Shown here in pieces: positions 25,020-33,963 of a DNA stretch of 64,000 bases. A model generated the notes under the pieces. It worked only from the letters and a program-made list of their open reading frames with translations, was not told the origin of the DNA and ran no database searches. Each line of letters begins with the position of its first letter. Within the stretch, counting starts at the first letter, position 1. The DNA lies in contig NZ_FWFO01000003.1 in assembly GCF_900172225.1 (NCBI RefSeq), forward strand, positions 248,001-312,000, read 5' to 3'. Position numbers and translations under genes: made by a program. Source of the DNA: Falsiruegeria litorea R37. Lineage in GTDB: Bacteria > Pseudomonadota > Alphaproteobacteria > Rhodobacterales > Rhodobacteraceae.

Positions 25020-27778
25020 CCGTATTGGCTGGCATCGGGTTTACGGCACCTTGGCTGCTGCTGGGGCTTTTGGCCTTGCCCATCCTGTGGCTTTTACTGA
25101 GGGCGGTGCCGCCTGCGCCAATCAGGCGGTTGTTTCCTGCCGTCACGCTGCTGTTGGGCATCCGGGACGACGAAACCGTTTCAGACCGCACGCCATGGTG
25201 GCTGCTGCTTTTGCGCATGTTGGCCGTGGCGGCGGTTATCATTGGGTTGGCTGGCCCCGTGCTCAACCCTTCGCGGGATGAGGCCGGATCTGGTCCGCTC
25301 TTGGTGGTGATGGATGCCACCTGGGCCGGGGCCTCACATTGGGCCGACCAAACCGAACTTTTGAGCGTTCAACTGGCCGAAGCAGGCCGCGCTGGCCGGC
25401 AGGTTGCGATCCTGCGCCTGAGCGACCCCGAGCCGGTGGTGTTCCAATCTGCCGCCGCATGGCGCAGTCGGTTACCGGGATTGCGACCGGAACCATGGCA
25501 GCCCTCGGAAACGCAGTCGAACCGCGTCGCTGACATTTTGGACAAGGTGGATGGAAGGTTCGACACCCTCTGGATCAGCGACGGGTTGGATTACCCTGGC
25601 CGAGACGCGGCCCTGGATTTGCTTGGATCTCGGAGCGAGGTCACTGTTTATCAATCCATCCAACCCACCTTTGGCTTGCGTCCCGCAAAATTCGAAGACG
25701 GCGTTGTCCGCCTGACAACCCAGCGCACCCAAGTTGATGACCCTCGCGAGGTAACCATTCTGGCCCAAGGGCGTGATCCCGCAGGTACGATGCGCGTTCT
25801 CGCACGTGTCACGGCGCAATTTGCGCCCGGCGACGACCAAGCCACCACCGATCTGTCGCTGCCCTCCGAACTGCGCGCGCGGATCACCCGGTTCGAGATC
25901 GAAGGCCAGCGATCCGCCGGTGCTGTGACCCTTGCAGATGACAGCTTGCGGCGACACGAAGTGGCAGTTTTTGCCGGCCGACAAAGCCGCGAGGGGTTGG
26001 CTCTGCTGTCAGGCAAGCATTATTTGACACAAGTTGTCGTCCCCACGGCCGAGTTCATCGACGGCACCCTGCTCGAGGTGCTGCCCGCAAACCCCGATGT
26101 AGTCATCTTGGCGGATATCGCCACATTGTCCGATCTGGAAGAGGCGGAACTGACCGCTTGGGTCGAGAAGGGCGGTTTGCTGCTGCGCTTTGCTGGTCCC
26201 CGACTGGCCGCAAGCGATCTGGCCCGCGCCGAGGAAAACACCCTGATGCCTGTGCGCCTGCGCGGCGGTGGCCGCTCTGTCGGTGGCGCCATGAGTTGGG
26301 GCGAGGCCAAGACGCTGGCGCCTTTTGACGAAACCTCTCCCTTCTTTGGGCTGCGCGTGCCTGCCGAGGTGACGGTGACAACGCAAGTGATGGCCCAACC
26401 GGACCCGACGTTGGCTGACCGCGTGATCGCCTCTCTCAACGATGGCACGCCTTTGGTCACGCGCAAAACGCTGGGACTGGGGCAGATTGTTCTGTTCCAT
26501 GTCACCGCCAACGCCGAATGGTCCAACCTGCCACTGTCTGGCCTGTTTGTCGAAATGTTGGACCGGCTTGCGGTGTCGAGTGCGGCTAAGATTCGTGAGG
26601 CGGTGAACCTTGAAGGCACCACCTGGATCCCGACCCGCGTCATGGATGGGTTTGGCGCTTTGGCAGATGCAGGAAACCTGCCCGGTATCCCTGGCAAAGA
26701 TCTTGCCCAAAACACCATCGGGCCGGACCTGCGCCCCGGCATCTACACCAACGAAAAACGCAGCCTCGCGATGAACGTGATCTCAGATGACACACAGCTA
26801 AGCGCCGCCACCTGGCCCGCGTCGGTCCCCGTGCGTGGTCTTGCGGTTGAACCTGAGCGGGATCTCTCGGGCCTGTTGCTGAGCTTTGCTCTGCTGCTTC
26901 TGGTTATTGACGTCATCGCCTCGTTGATGCTCTCGGGTCGCCTGGGTTTTGGCCGGGCCGTGGCCCCGGTGCTGGCGCTGTTGATGCTGCCCACTGATCT
27001 GCCTGCACAATCAGCAGAAGAGACGGATTTTGCCTTGTCGTCCACCAATGAGCTGGTGCTGGCCCATGTGTTGACAGGCGACACGGGGTTGGACCGCATC
27101 GCAAATGCCGGGCTGCGAGGGCTGTCGGATACGCTGTTTTTCCGCACCTCGATCGAACCGGCGAACCCGATCGGTATCGACCTGGAACGCGACGAGCTGG
27201 CGTTCTTTCCGCTCCTATATTGGCCGGTCACACCGGATCAACCCCTCCCCTCGGACGTGGCCTATGCCAAGCTGAACGCCTATCTGCGCTCGGGTGGAAT
27301 GATCCTGTTCGACACCCGCGACGCTGACATCGCAGGTTTTGGCGCCTCCAGCCCCAATGGGCGCAAATTGCAACAGCTGGCCAAGCCGCTGGATATCCCG
27401 CCGCTCGAACCGATCCCGCGCGATCATGTCCTGACGCGCACCTTCTACCTGCTACAGGATTTCCCCGGTCGCCATAAGAACACCCAAGTTTGGGTCGAAG
27501 CCGCGCCACCCGACGCTGAACAGATCGAGGGGATGCCGTTCCGCAACCTCAACGACGGGGTGACACCGGTTGTGATCGGCGGCAACGATTGGGCCGGAGC
27601 CTGGGCCACAGACCCGGACGGGCGCACTCTGCTCCCCGTTGGGCGCGGCTATGCCGGAGAGCGTCAGCGTGAACTGGCCTATCGCTTTGGGGTGAACCTT
27701 GTGATGCATGTTTTGACCGGGAACTACAAATCCGACCAGGTCCACGTGCCTGCGCTGCTCGATAGGTTGGGCCAATGA
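25016..27778 (+). CDS. BatA/DUF4159 membrane-anchored protein
   Basis: A 920-residue protein. The N-terminus has the BatA-type double membrane anchor (about residues 5-25 and 57-80) joined to a VWA-like region (DRTPWWLLLLRML, LLVVMDATWAG). A central domain (~330-560) resembles class I glutamine amidotransferases without obvious active-site Cys. A transmembrane segment (~620-660) and signal-like LPAQSA precede the C-terminal DUF4159 domain (~670-915, AELAF-like FPLLYWPV, SGGMILFDTRD, RTFYLLQDFPGR). It is overlapped at both ends (ATGA) with its operon partners. Role in envelope stress or protein maturation is inferred from MoxR/Bat systems. Confidence 0.88.
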   Translation: MTVLAGIGFTAPWLLLGLLALPILWLLLRAVPPAPIRRLFPAVTLLLGIRDDETVSDRTPWWLLLLRMLAVAAVIIGLAGPVLNPSRDEAGSGPLLVVMDATWAGASHWADQTELLSVQLAEAGRAGRQVAILRLSDPEPVVFQSAAAWRSRLPGLRPEPWQPSETQSNRVADILDKVDGRFDTLWISDGLDYPGRDAALDLLGSRSEVTVYQSIQPTFGLRPAKFEDGVVRLTTQRTQVDDPREVTILAQGRDPAGTMRVLARVTAQFAPGDDQATTDLSLPSELRARITRFEIEGQRSAGAVTLADDSLRRHEVAVFAGRQSREGLALLSGKHYLTQVVVPTAEFIDGTLLEVLPANPDVVILADIATLSDLEEAELTAWVEKGGLLLRFAGPRLAASDLARAEENTLMPVRLRGGGRSVGGAMSWGEAKTLAPFDETSPFFGLRVPAEVTVTTQVMAQPDPTLADRVIASLNDGTPLVTRKTLGLGQIVLFHVTANAEWSNLPLSGLFVEMLDRLAVSSAAKIREAVNLEGTTWIPTRVMDGFGALADAGNLPGIPGKDLAQNTIGPDLRPGIYTNEKRSLAMNVISDDTQLSAATWPASVPVRGLAVEPERDLSGLLLSFALLLLVIDVIASLMLSGRLGFGRAVAPVLALLMLPTDLPAQSAEETDFALSSTNELVLAHVLTGDTGLDRIANAGLRGLSDTLFFRTSIEPANPIGIDLERDELAFFPLLYWPVTPDQPLPSDVAYAKLNAYLRSGGMILFDTRDADIAGFGASSPNGRKLQQLAKPLDIPPLEPIPRDHVLTRTFYLLQDFPGRHKNTQVWVEAAPPDAEQIEGMPFRNLNDGVTPVVIGGNDWAGAWATDPDGRTLLPVGRGYAGERQRELAYRFGVNLVMHVLTGNYKSDQVHVPALLDRLGQ

Positions 27779-29817
27779 CCGGAACCATATTGTTTGATCC
27801 AATGATCCCCTGGCCGATTTTGATCGGGGTTGGGGCACTGTCCTTGGCAGGCGTTGTCTTGGCGCTCTGGCGTGGGTTGTCCGGCTGGGCCTTGCGCGGG
27901 TTGGCGGCGCTTGTGCTGCTGGCGGCATTGTCAGGCCCGGTCTACCAGATCGAAGATCGCGCACCCCTGACGGACATCGTCGTGATGCTCGAAGACGAAA
28001 GCGCCAGCCAGGGCCTGTCGGACCGCGCCCAGCAAACCGCTGAGGCCGCTGATACTCTTGCCGCCGCCATCGAGCGCCGCGACAAAACCGAGCTGCGCCG
28101 GATCACCGTGCCGGATGGCGACGGAGATGCCGGGACGCAGCTGATGCAGACATTGGCGGATGTTCTGGCCGAAGAGCCACGCGCACGGGTCGCCGGTATC
28201 CTTGCCCTGACGGACGGGCGCACCCACGACATCGACCGCGCCCCCAACCTGCCCGCCCCTATGCACGTTCTGTTAACCGGGCGCGCGTCGGATTGGGACC
28301 GCAGGCTGATTGTCCGCAACGCCCCGGCTTTCGGCATCATAGACGAGCCGATCACTCTGACCGTGCGCATCGAAGACAGCGGCTCAGTGCCGGTACAGTC
28401 GCCGTTTGTCCCCCTTAGCATCTCGGTCGACGGGGCCGAGCCCCTGATCGTCGATGTTCCCATCGGTCAGGATTTCGAACTGCCCGTGACCCTACCTCAT
28501 GGTGGGCGCAACGTGATCCAGTTCTCGGTTCCCCTCGCGGACGGAGAGCTAACCGACCGCAACAACAGCGCGCTCATCCAGATGAACGGTGTACGCGATC
28601 GGTTGCGCGTCTTGCTGGTATCGGGCGAGCCGCACCCCGGCGGACGCACCTGGCGCAACCTGCTGAAATCCGACAGCTCGGTTGATCTGGTGCATTTCAC
28701 CATCCTGCGCCCACCCGAAAAACAGGACGGTGTGCCGGTCGATGAACTGTCGCTGATCGCCTTTCCCACGCGCGAGTTGTTTCTGGAAAAGATCGATGAT
28801 TTCGACCTGATCATCTTTGACCGCTACAAGCGGCGCGGCATTCTGCCCGCGATCTATCTGGACAATGTCACCAACTATGTCGCGGACGGTGGTGCGGTTC
28901 TGGTCGCCGCAGGACCCGATTTTGCCACCGCTGACAGCATCTACCGCTCGCCGCTTGCCCCGATTCTGCCTGCCGAGCCGACGGCGCGCGTGATTGAGGA
29001 CCGCTATTTGCCCAAAGTCACCGACCTGGGGCAGCGGCACCCGGTGACGACCGATCTTGAAAGCACCGAAGTCTGGGGGTCCTGGCTGCGTCAGATCGAC
29101 GTCGAACCTCGCTCGGGCCATACGGTGATGACCGGCATTGACGAGCGCCCCCTGCTGGTCCTTGACCGCGTCGGAGAGGGTCGCGTTGCCTTGTTGGCCT
29201 CGGACCATGCCTGGCTATGGAGCCGCGGTTATGAAGGTGGCGGGCCGCAATTGGAACTGCTGCGGCGGCTGGCGCATTGGATGATGAAGGAACCCGAGCT
29301 TGAGGAAGAGGCGCTTTTTGCCGAAACCAAGGGTCAGACCATGACAATCATCCGCCGCACCCTATCCGAGGACGTCGGCCCGGTCACCGTCACCCGACCT
29401 GACGGTGAAAGCCTTGACCTGGGATTGACCGAAGTCTCCCCCGGACGATTTGAAACCACCTACTACGGCCCCGAGGTCGGTCTCTATCGTCTGGTCGAAG
29501 GCACCCGCGAAGCGGTTGTGGGACTTGGCCCCGCTGCACCGCGCGAATTCGAGCAGACCATTGCCAGTGCCGAACTGTTCGAGCCCCTGATTCAGCCCCT
29601 GCGCGGTGGAGTCTTCCGGGTCGAAGAGGGTATCCCATCGGTCCGCAGCGTCCGCGAAGGCCGCCCCGCCGCCGGTCGCGGCTGGCTTGGTCTGACCCCG
29701 CGCGGCGCTTACGAAACCCGCGATGTAACGCAAAGTCCGTTGCTGCCGGCGTGGCTGGTTCTGCTTCTGGCTTCAGCCCTGCTGATCGGTGGCTGGCTGC
29801 GCGAGGGGCAGCGCTAA
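27775..29817 (+). CDS. Membrane protein with VWA/glutamine-amidotransferase-like domains
   Basis: A 680-residue protein closing the MoxR operon. Two N-terminal membrane helices (12-55) precede a VWA-like domain (DIVVMLEDESASQ, where DESAS is a MIDAS-type motif), an Ig-like beta region (~185-270) and a GATase1-like domain (~280-510: LLVSGEPHPGGRTWRNLL; ADGGAVLVAAGPDF; GRVALLASDHAWLWSRG). A C-terminal helix (~655-675) re-enters the membrane. The order suggests a large periplasmic part held by helices at both ends. It starts in an ATGA overlap with the DUF4159 gene. No catalytic Cys-His-Glu set is obvious, so enzymatic activity is uncertain. Confidence 0.85.
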   Translation: MTGTILFDPMIPWPILIGVGALSLAGVVLALWRGLSGWALRGLAALVLLAALSGPVYQIEDRAPLTDIVVMLEDESASQGLSDRAQQTAEAADTLAAAIERRDKTELRRITVPDGDGDAGTQLMQTLADVLAEEPRARVAGILALTDGRTHDIDRAPNLPAPMHVLLTGRASDWDRRLIVRNAPAFGIIDEPITLTVRIEDSGSVPVQSPFVPLSISVDGAEPLIVDVPIGQDFELPVTLPHGGRNVIQFSVPLADGELTDRNNSALIQMNGVRDRLRVLLVSGEPHPGGRTWRNLLKSDSSVDLVHFTILRPPEKQDGVPVDELSLIAFPTRELFLEKIDDFDLIIFDRYKRRGILPAIYLDNVTNYVADGGAVLVAAGPDFATADSIYRSPLAPILPAEPTARVIEDRYLPKVTDLGQRHPVTTDLESTEVWGSWLRQIDVEPRSGHTVMTGIDERPLLVLDRVGEGRVALLASDHAWLWSRGYEGGGPQLELLRRLAHWMMKEPELEEEALFAETKGQTMTIIRRTLSEDVGPVTVTRPDGESLDLGLTEVSPGRFETTYYGPEVGLYRLVEGTREAVVGLGPAAPREFEQTIASAELFEPLIQPLRGGVFRVEEGIPSVRSVREGRPAAGRGWLGLTPRGAYETRDVTQSPLLPAWLVLLLASALLIGGWLREGQR

Positions 29818-29841
29818 GCCCCATAGATCGCGAGGTATGGA

Positions 29842-29861
29842 TAAAACCGCGCCGAAGGCGC
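29842..29861 (-). terminator. Intrinsic terminator for the sulfatase gene
   Basis: On the minus strand GCGCC-TTC-GGCGC followed by GGTTTTA forms a GC stem with a short T-run, about 47 bases after the sulfatase stop. Position and orientation fit the end of that transcript. Confidence 0.55.
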
Positions 29862-29907
29862 CAGTCATCGCATTTTATCTGAGGTCTGTGCCTTTAGGGT
29901 TCTGGCC

Positions 29908-31365
29908 CTAGATCTTCTCGAGCTTGACCTCTTTTCCGGGAATTGGTGAAGCCGCAATCGAACCTGCATTTCGAACAACCTCGAGCCCGCCCAAATCCTC
30001 GATCCGAGCACGTTGATCAGCCTTGCTGCGCGCATCCGTTTCCTCAGGGTCGATGAACCCTTTCAACAAAGAAACAAGTTCGACCTCTTTGGGATGACTT
30101 TGGCCAGCAGCCAACAGATCCTGAGCTTCCCACGGGTCCGCGTCCAGATCGAACAGCTGATTTCGCATGTCGACATGGTAAATCAGTTTCCAATTTCCGA
30201 AACGGATCATGAAGCTCGAGTTTACGCTGCCCATGGCATGGTACTCAGAAAATCCGGGGCGCGGCTCGATCCGACCGTCGATGACCTGCAGCAACGAGCA
30301 CCCGGCCAAATCTTCATCTTCAGTGGGAATGTCGTAGAGCTCCAGCATGGTCGGACACAGGTCCACATGGCTGACACAATCCCCTACGGCCCGCCCTTGC
30401 GGTACATCAGGCCCAGCCATGATGAGGGGCACGCCGGCGGAATGTTCATAAAGGTTCGCTTTGCCCAGAATACCATGTGCTCCGATCGCTTCGCCATGGT
30501 CCGAGGTATAGATCATATGCGTCGACCCGTTCAGGCCCAGATCTTCGGCCGCATCCATCACCTTGCCGATTTCGGCGTCGGTATGCGTAATAAGCGCACA
30601 ATACCCCGCATAGGCGGTTCGCAAAAAACTCTCGTCCAACCCGTCTGACAGTTGGTTCATCCAAGCCAGATAGGCCATCGCAGGGTGATCATACTGATCT
30701 TCTGCATCCCAAGTCGGCGGCAGGGGCATGTCGGCGGGCGCATACTGCTCCCTGATCTTCTGGACTGCACGAAACGGCGGGTGGGGGCTGGGGTAAGAAA
30801 CGATCAGAACCCAAGGTTCGGGCGTGTTGGCCTTTTCACGCAACCAATCAATGGCGCGCTCGGTGATTTGGTGATCATAGGTTTGATAGTCTGTCTCGCC
30901 GGGACCCGAATTGCCGTAGATGGCTTTATGTCCGGACCGGCTTGGCACGCCATCTTCGGTCGCCCGCAGCAAAGTCAGAGGCGAGCCGATGCCATCCACC
31001 ACATGCATCGTGTGGATTTCTTCGGCGAAACCGTTGTCATCCTCGGCCGATCTATAGTGAAGCTTTCCGATCGCGGTGACGGGTACTTGCGCATCGCGCA
31101 GATAATGATGCCAGGTTTTGATGCGGCCATCATACATCGTGGCATTGTCCCAATACCCCGTTTGATGAGGATACCGTCCAGTCGCCATGGCCGCGCGCGA
31201 AGGACAACATAGTGTTGTCGCTGCATAAGCGTTTTCAAAACGAACCCCGCGTGCGGCCAAACGATCCAGGTTCGGCGTTTGTACGATCGGATGTCCAGCC
31301 GCGCCGAGAAAGTCGCGGGCGTGGTTGTCAGTTACAAATAGGATGAGTTTGTTGGCGCGTGACAT
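29908..31365 (-). CDS. Type I (formylglycine) sulfatase
   Basis: A 485-residue sulfatase of the alkaline-phosphatase superfamily, hydrolysing organic sulfate esters. The CCPSR motif (C53-C54-P55-S56-R57) fits the C-x-P-S-R activation site, with Cys53 as the formylglycine precursor, followed by AAMATGRYPHQTG. Metal ligands are at VTDN (near residue 13) and TSDHGEAIGAHG. No signal peptide is visible, so it may act in the cytoplasm on imported substrates. No maturase gene is in the window. The ATG at 31365 has AGTAGGG upstream; an upstream TTG adds five residues. Substrate unknown; the class IV aminotransferase just upstream on the same strand may be functionally unrelated. Confidence 0.9.
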   Translation of the reverse strand: MSRANKLILFVTDNHARDFLGAAGHPIVQTPNLDRLAARGVRFENAYAATTLCCPSRAAMATGRYPHQTGYWDNATMYDGRIKTWHHYLRDAQVPVTAIGKLHYRSAEDDNGFAEEIHTMHVVDGIGSPLTLLRATEDGVPSRSGHKAIYGNSGPGETDYQTYDHQITERAIDWLREKANTPEPWVLIVSYPSPHPPFRAVQKIREQYAPADMPLPPTWDAEDQYDHPAMAYLAWMNQLSDGLDESFLRTAYAGYCALITHTDAEIGKVMDAAEDLGLNGSTHMIYTSDHGEAIGAHGILGKANLYEHSAGVPLIMAGPDVPQGRAVGDCVSHVDLCPTMLELYDIPTEDEDLAGCSLLQVIDGRIEPRPGFSEYHAMGSVNSSFMIRFGNWKLIYHVDMRNQLFDLDADPWEAQDLLAAGQSHPKEVELVSLLKGFIDPEETDARSKADQRARIEDLGGLEVVRNAGSIAASPIPGKEVKLEKI

Positions 31366-31464
31366 GTGGACCCTACTCAACTCGATGGCGTAGGGTCATT
31401 ACATATCATCATCTACTGGGCATGTTCGTGCAAATTCGGGAACATCTCGTTCAAAATGCGAAGA

Positions 31465-32391
31465 CTACCCGGACTTTGCCGCAACATAGTCAGCGATCGC
31501 GCGTTTATAGAGCGTCTGAATTCGCGTCATGATCGGACGATCTGAGGTGCCGATGGGCTTTCCATCGATCATGGCCACCGGTGTTTGCGCTCCAAAGGTA
31601 CCAGTCAGAAATGCCTCGTCCGCGCCATAGGCCTCGTAGAGCGAGTAGTTCTTTTCCAGAACCGGAATGCCATCCGCCTTACACAGGTCTATTACTTTCT
31701 GCCGCGTCACTCCGTTCATGCAATAGTCACCTGTCGAAGTCCAAACCTCTCCCCGCCGTACAATGAAGAAGTTGCAGGCATTGGTGGTGTTCACGAAACC
31801 ATGCGGATCCAACATCAGCCCTTCGTCGGCCCCGGCCTGTTCTGCCTGCAAGCAGGCGATCACACAGTTGAGTTTGGAGTGGCTGTTGTATTTGGCATCC
31901 TGGCTCATTGGCAGTCCGCGCACCTGAGGCACGGTAGCCAGACGAATGCCTGCGCTTTGCAGACTGTTCACCGGCTTGGAATGCTCCATGATGATCACCA
32001 GCGTCGGCCCCGATTGAGACAATGAAGGATGCTGGAACGGCTTCACCTTGACGCCGCGCGTCAGCATCAACCGGCAGTGCACGTCGGTTGTCATCCCATT
32101 GGCGGCAGCTGTGGCACTAAGCGCCTCCAGGATGGCTGCTTCGTCCATCCCGACATCCAGACTAACCGATTTGCAGGAATTGAAAAAACGGTCCATGTGC
32201 TCTTCGAAAAAGGCCCATTGACCATCATAAAGGCGCAAACCCTCCCACATGCCGTCGCCCAGCATAAAGCCCGAGTCATAAACCGAGACCTTGGCGTCAT
32301 CACGATGTACGAGATCCCCGTTCACATAAATCTTGATGTCCGCGTTGCGCGGATCTTCCAATGCGTCATGCGTGGTGTGCGTGTCGGTCAT
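31465..32391 (-). CDS. Class IV PLP aminotransferase (D-amino-acid/branched-chain type)
   Basis: A 308-residue fold-type IV enzyme. Lys173 in the AKYNSHSKLNC segment is the probable Schiff-base residue; GFMLGDGMWEGLRLYDG at residues 41-57 and GFVNTTNACNFFIV in the second half are the usual family landmarks (the latter binds PLP phosphate). Branched-chain aminotransferase, D-amino acid aminotransferase and aminodeoxychorismate lyase share this fold; which activity applies is not decided here, although the CNFF in place of the common SNIF is unusual. It lies 99 bases upstream of the sulfatase on the same strand, with an intergenic gap large enough for a separate promoter. Confidence 0.88.
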   Translation of the reverse strand: MTDTHTTHDALEDPRNADIKIYVNGDLVHRDDAKVSVYDSGFMLGDGMWEGLRLYDGQWAFFEEHMDRFFNSCKSVSLDVGMDEAAILEALSATAAANGMTTDVHCRLMLTRGVKVKPFQHPSLSQSGPTLVIIMEHSKPVNSLQSAGIRLATVPQVRGLPMSQDAKYNSHSKLNCVIACLQAEQAGADEGLMLDPHGFVNTTNACNFFIVRRGEVWTSTGDYCMNGVTRQKVIDLCKADGIPVLEKNYSLYEAYGADEAFLTGTFGAQTPVAMIDGKPIGTSDRPIMTRIQTLYKRAIADYVAAKSG

Positions 32392-32493
32392 CTGGGTCCA
32401 TCAGTTGCAAAAAATGGGTCGCGAGCGAATTGCCCGCGCCGCAACTGTTCAGGTTTTGACGTCCAATGGAAAGCCCAGAATTCAGCGGCCCAG

Positions 32494-33114
32494 CTATTCG
32501 GCCTCAAACCCCGCGTCTTTCGCGATCAACGCTGCCTGCGTTCGGTTCTTGGCATTTAGTTTCTTGCACAAGGTTCGAACGTGCAGCTTGATCGTAACCT
32601 CTTGCAGGTCGAGCTCCCGGGCAATTTCCTTATTGGATCGTCCACGGCACAACCCGCTCAGAACTTGACGCTCTCGCAGGCTCAGCTGCTTGGTGAATTC
32701 GGTCTCTGCCATCTCGCCCTGGTCGACCATGACACTGGCAGGAACATATGTTTCACCCGCCACCATAAACCGCACCGCATTGACCAGAGATTTTGCCCCC
32801 ATGGTTTTGGGAATGAAACCAATCGCGCCGCTTTCCACGGCCTGCGGCGCAACCCGGTTGGGCGCGGTTCCGCTTAGGATAGCAAACGCCTGGTCGGGGA
32901 AACGCGCGACCGCCTCGGTCAAGCCATCCAGCCCATTCATCCCGGGCATGTTGAAATCCAAAAGCACCAGATCAAAAGGGCCTTTGGCTGACAACGTCTT
33001 CATTGCGCTGACGTAGTCGGGCTCAGTCACAACAGCAGCGCGCCCTTCGGATTCCAGATATGCTGAGATAGTATCACGAACCATTTCATGGTCGTCGGCA
33101 AGAAGAATACGCAT
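32494..33114 (-). CDS. LuxR-type response regulator
   Basis: A 206-residue two-component regulator: receiver domain (1-~120) with acidic pair at LLADDHEM, phospho-acceptor Asp53 (VLLDFNMPG), Thr/Ser switch at ILSGT and Lys at FIPKT, then a LuxR/GerE helix-turn-helix (~140-200: LSLRERQVLSGLCRGRSNKEIAREL). The ATG at 33114 is preferred over the upstream open frame because it begins the receiver domain. It is divergent from the periplasmic SUOX-fold gene and its hybrid kinase, across a 330-base region containing palindromes, so it is probably their response regulator and may control that promoter region. Confidence 0.93.
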   Translation of the reverse strand: MRILLADDHEMVRDTISAYLESEGRAAVVTEPDYVSAMKTLSAKGPFDLVLLDFNMPGMNGLDGLTEAVARFPDQAFAILSGTAPNRVAPQAVESGAIGFIPKTMGAKSLVNAVRFMVAGETYVPASVMVDQGEMAETEFTKQLSLRERQVLSGLCRGRSNKEIARELDLQEVTIKLHVRTLCKKLNAKNRTQAALIAKDAGFEAE

Positions 33115-33444
33115 GGCAAACAAAGACCTTGGTTTAACGAGCTGACCTTGTTGTAGCGCGCTCGGATAGGTTGAGCCAGCTATTGTTGGGCCACTGATGG
33201 ATTCCATTCTATGCTTGCCTTCCCTAACAAATCTGTTGCGACATCTGATCAGATGCCCTCACCCTGTTTTGAACGTGACACGAAAATTCACACGTTCCTG
33301 ACATCATTCAGTGTAAACAGCGCACCACAACGGTCATGTGAACTATACTAAAGGATAGATTCCTGATCCGATGCCCGCTCTGAGTTTCGACCAATCCGAG
33401 TGTAATAATCAGGCGTCCTAATTCGCATCAAAGGGTGGTTGGTC
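33115..33444. promoter_or_regulatory. 330-base divergent regulatory region with palindromes
   Basis: No gene is visible. The region holds a perfect 14-base palindrome, CATCTGATCAGATG (33242-33255), and a 7-base inverted repeat, GAACGTG (33271-33277) and CACGTTC (33291-33297), separated by 13 bases. A TATACT at 33344-33349 could be a -10 element toward the plus-strand genes. Being between a response regulator and its presumptive kinase, it is a good place for operator sites. Confidence 0.5.
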
Positions 33445-33939
33445 ATGACATCATTTACGAAAATCGTTGCACTGTTCCTTTTACTGCACTTGGCAAAGGT
33501 CGCCTCGGCAGGTGAGGTCGTGTTGACCGTTTCAGGGGACGTGACCCGCGCGGAGCAATCCCAAGATTGGACGTTTGATATGGATGCACTGCGCGCCCTA
33601 CCTGCGACCACAGTGAAGACGACCACCATCTGGACCGAAGGAGAGCAGTCGTTCACAGGCGTTTCACTGGCCATCCTTCTGGAACATGTCGGTGCAGCCA
33701 AAGGAACGATTCAGGCCGTTGCCTTAAACGATTATGCGGTTAAAATTCCAACCACGGACGCCATCGAGGACGGACCGGTCGTCGCCTATAGCCTGAATGG
33801 CAGCGAAATGTCGGTACGTGATCGGGGGCCATTGTGGATCATCTACCCCTTTGATGAAAACGAAACTTATAAGTCAGAAGAATACTACTCACGCAGCATT
33901 TGGCAGCTCGACCGGATTAAGGTTGTCGCACAGGAATAA
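33445..33939 (+). CDS. Periplasmic SUOX-fold (molybdopterin-oxidoreductase-like) protein
   Basis: A 164-residue exported protein: signal peptide about residues 1-22 (ending AKVASA) followed by a small domain that resembles the oxidoreductase molybdopterin-binding (SUOX) fold (DMDALRALPATTVKTTTIW, SFTGVSLAILLEHVGA, PLWIIYPFDEN). The catalytic cysteine that would bind Mo-pterin is not present in the conserved place, so it is probably a ligand-binding or sensory version. It ends 24 bases before the hybrid kinase GTG and is likely its periplasmic partner. ATG at 33445 is chosen; a TTG two codons upstream is possible. Confidence 0.75.
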   Translation: MTSFTKIVALFLLLHLAKVASAGEVVLTVSGDVTRAEQSQDWTFDMDALRALPATTVKTTTIWTEGEQSFTGVSLAILLEHVGAAKGTIQAVALNDYAVKIPTTDAIEDGPVVAYSLNGSEMSVRDRGPLWIIYPFDENETYKSEEYYSRSIWQLDRIKVVAQE

Positions 33940-33963
33940 GGCAGGACAGCAATAGATAGGGCG

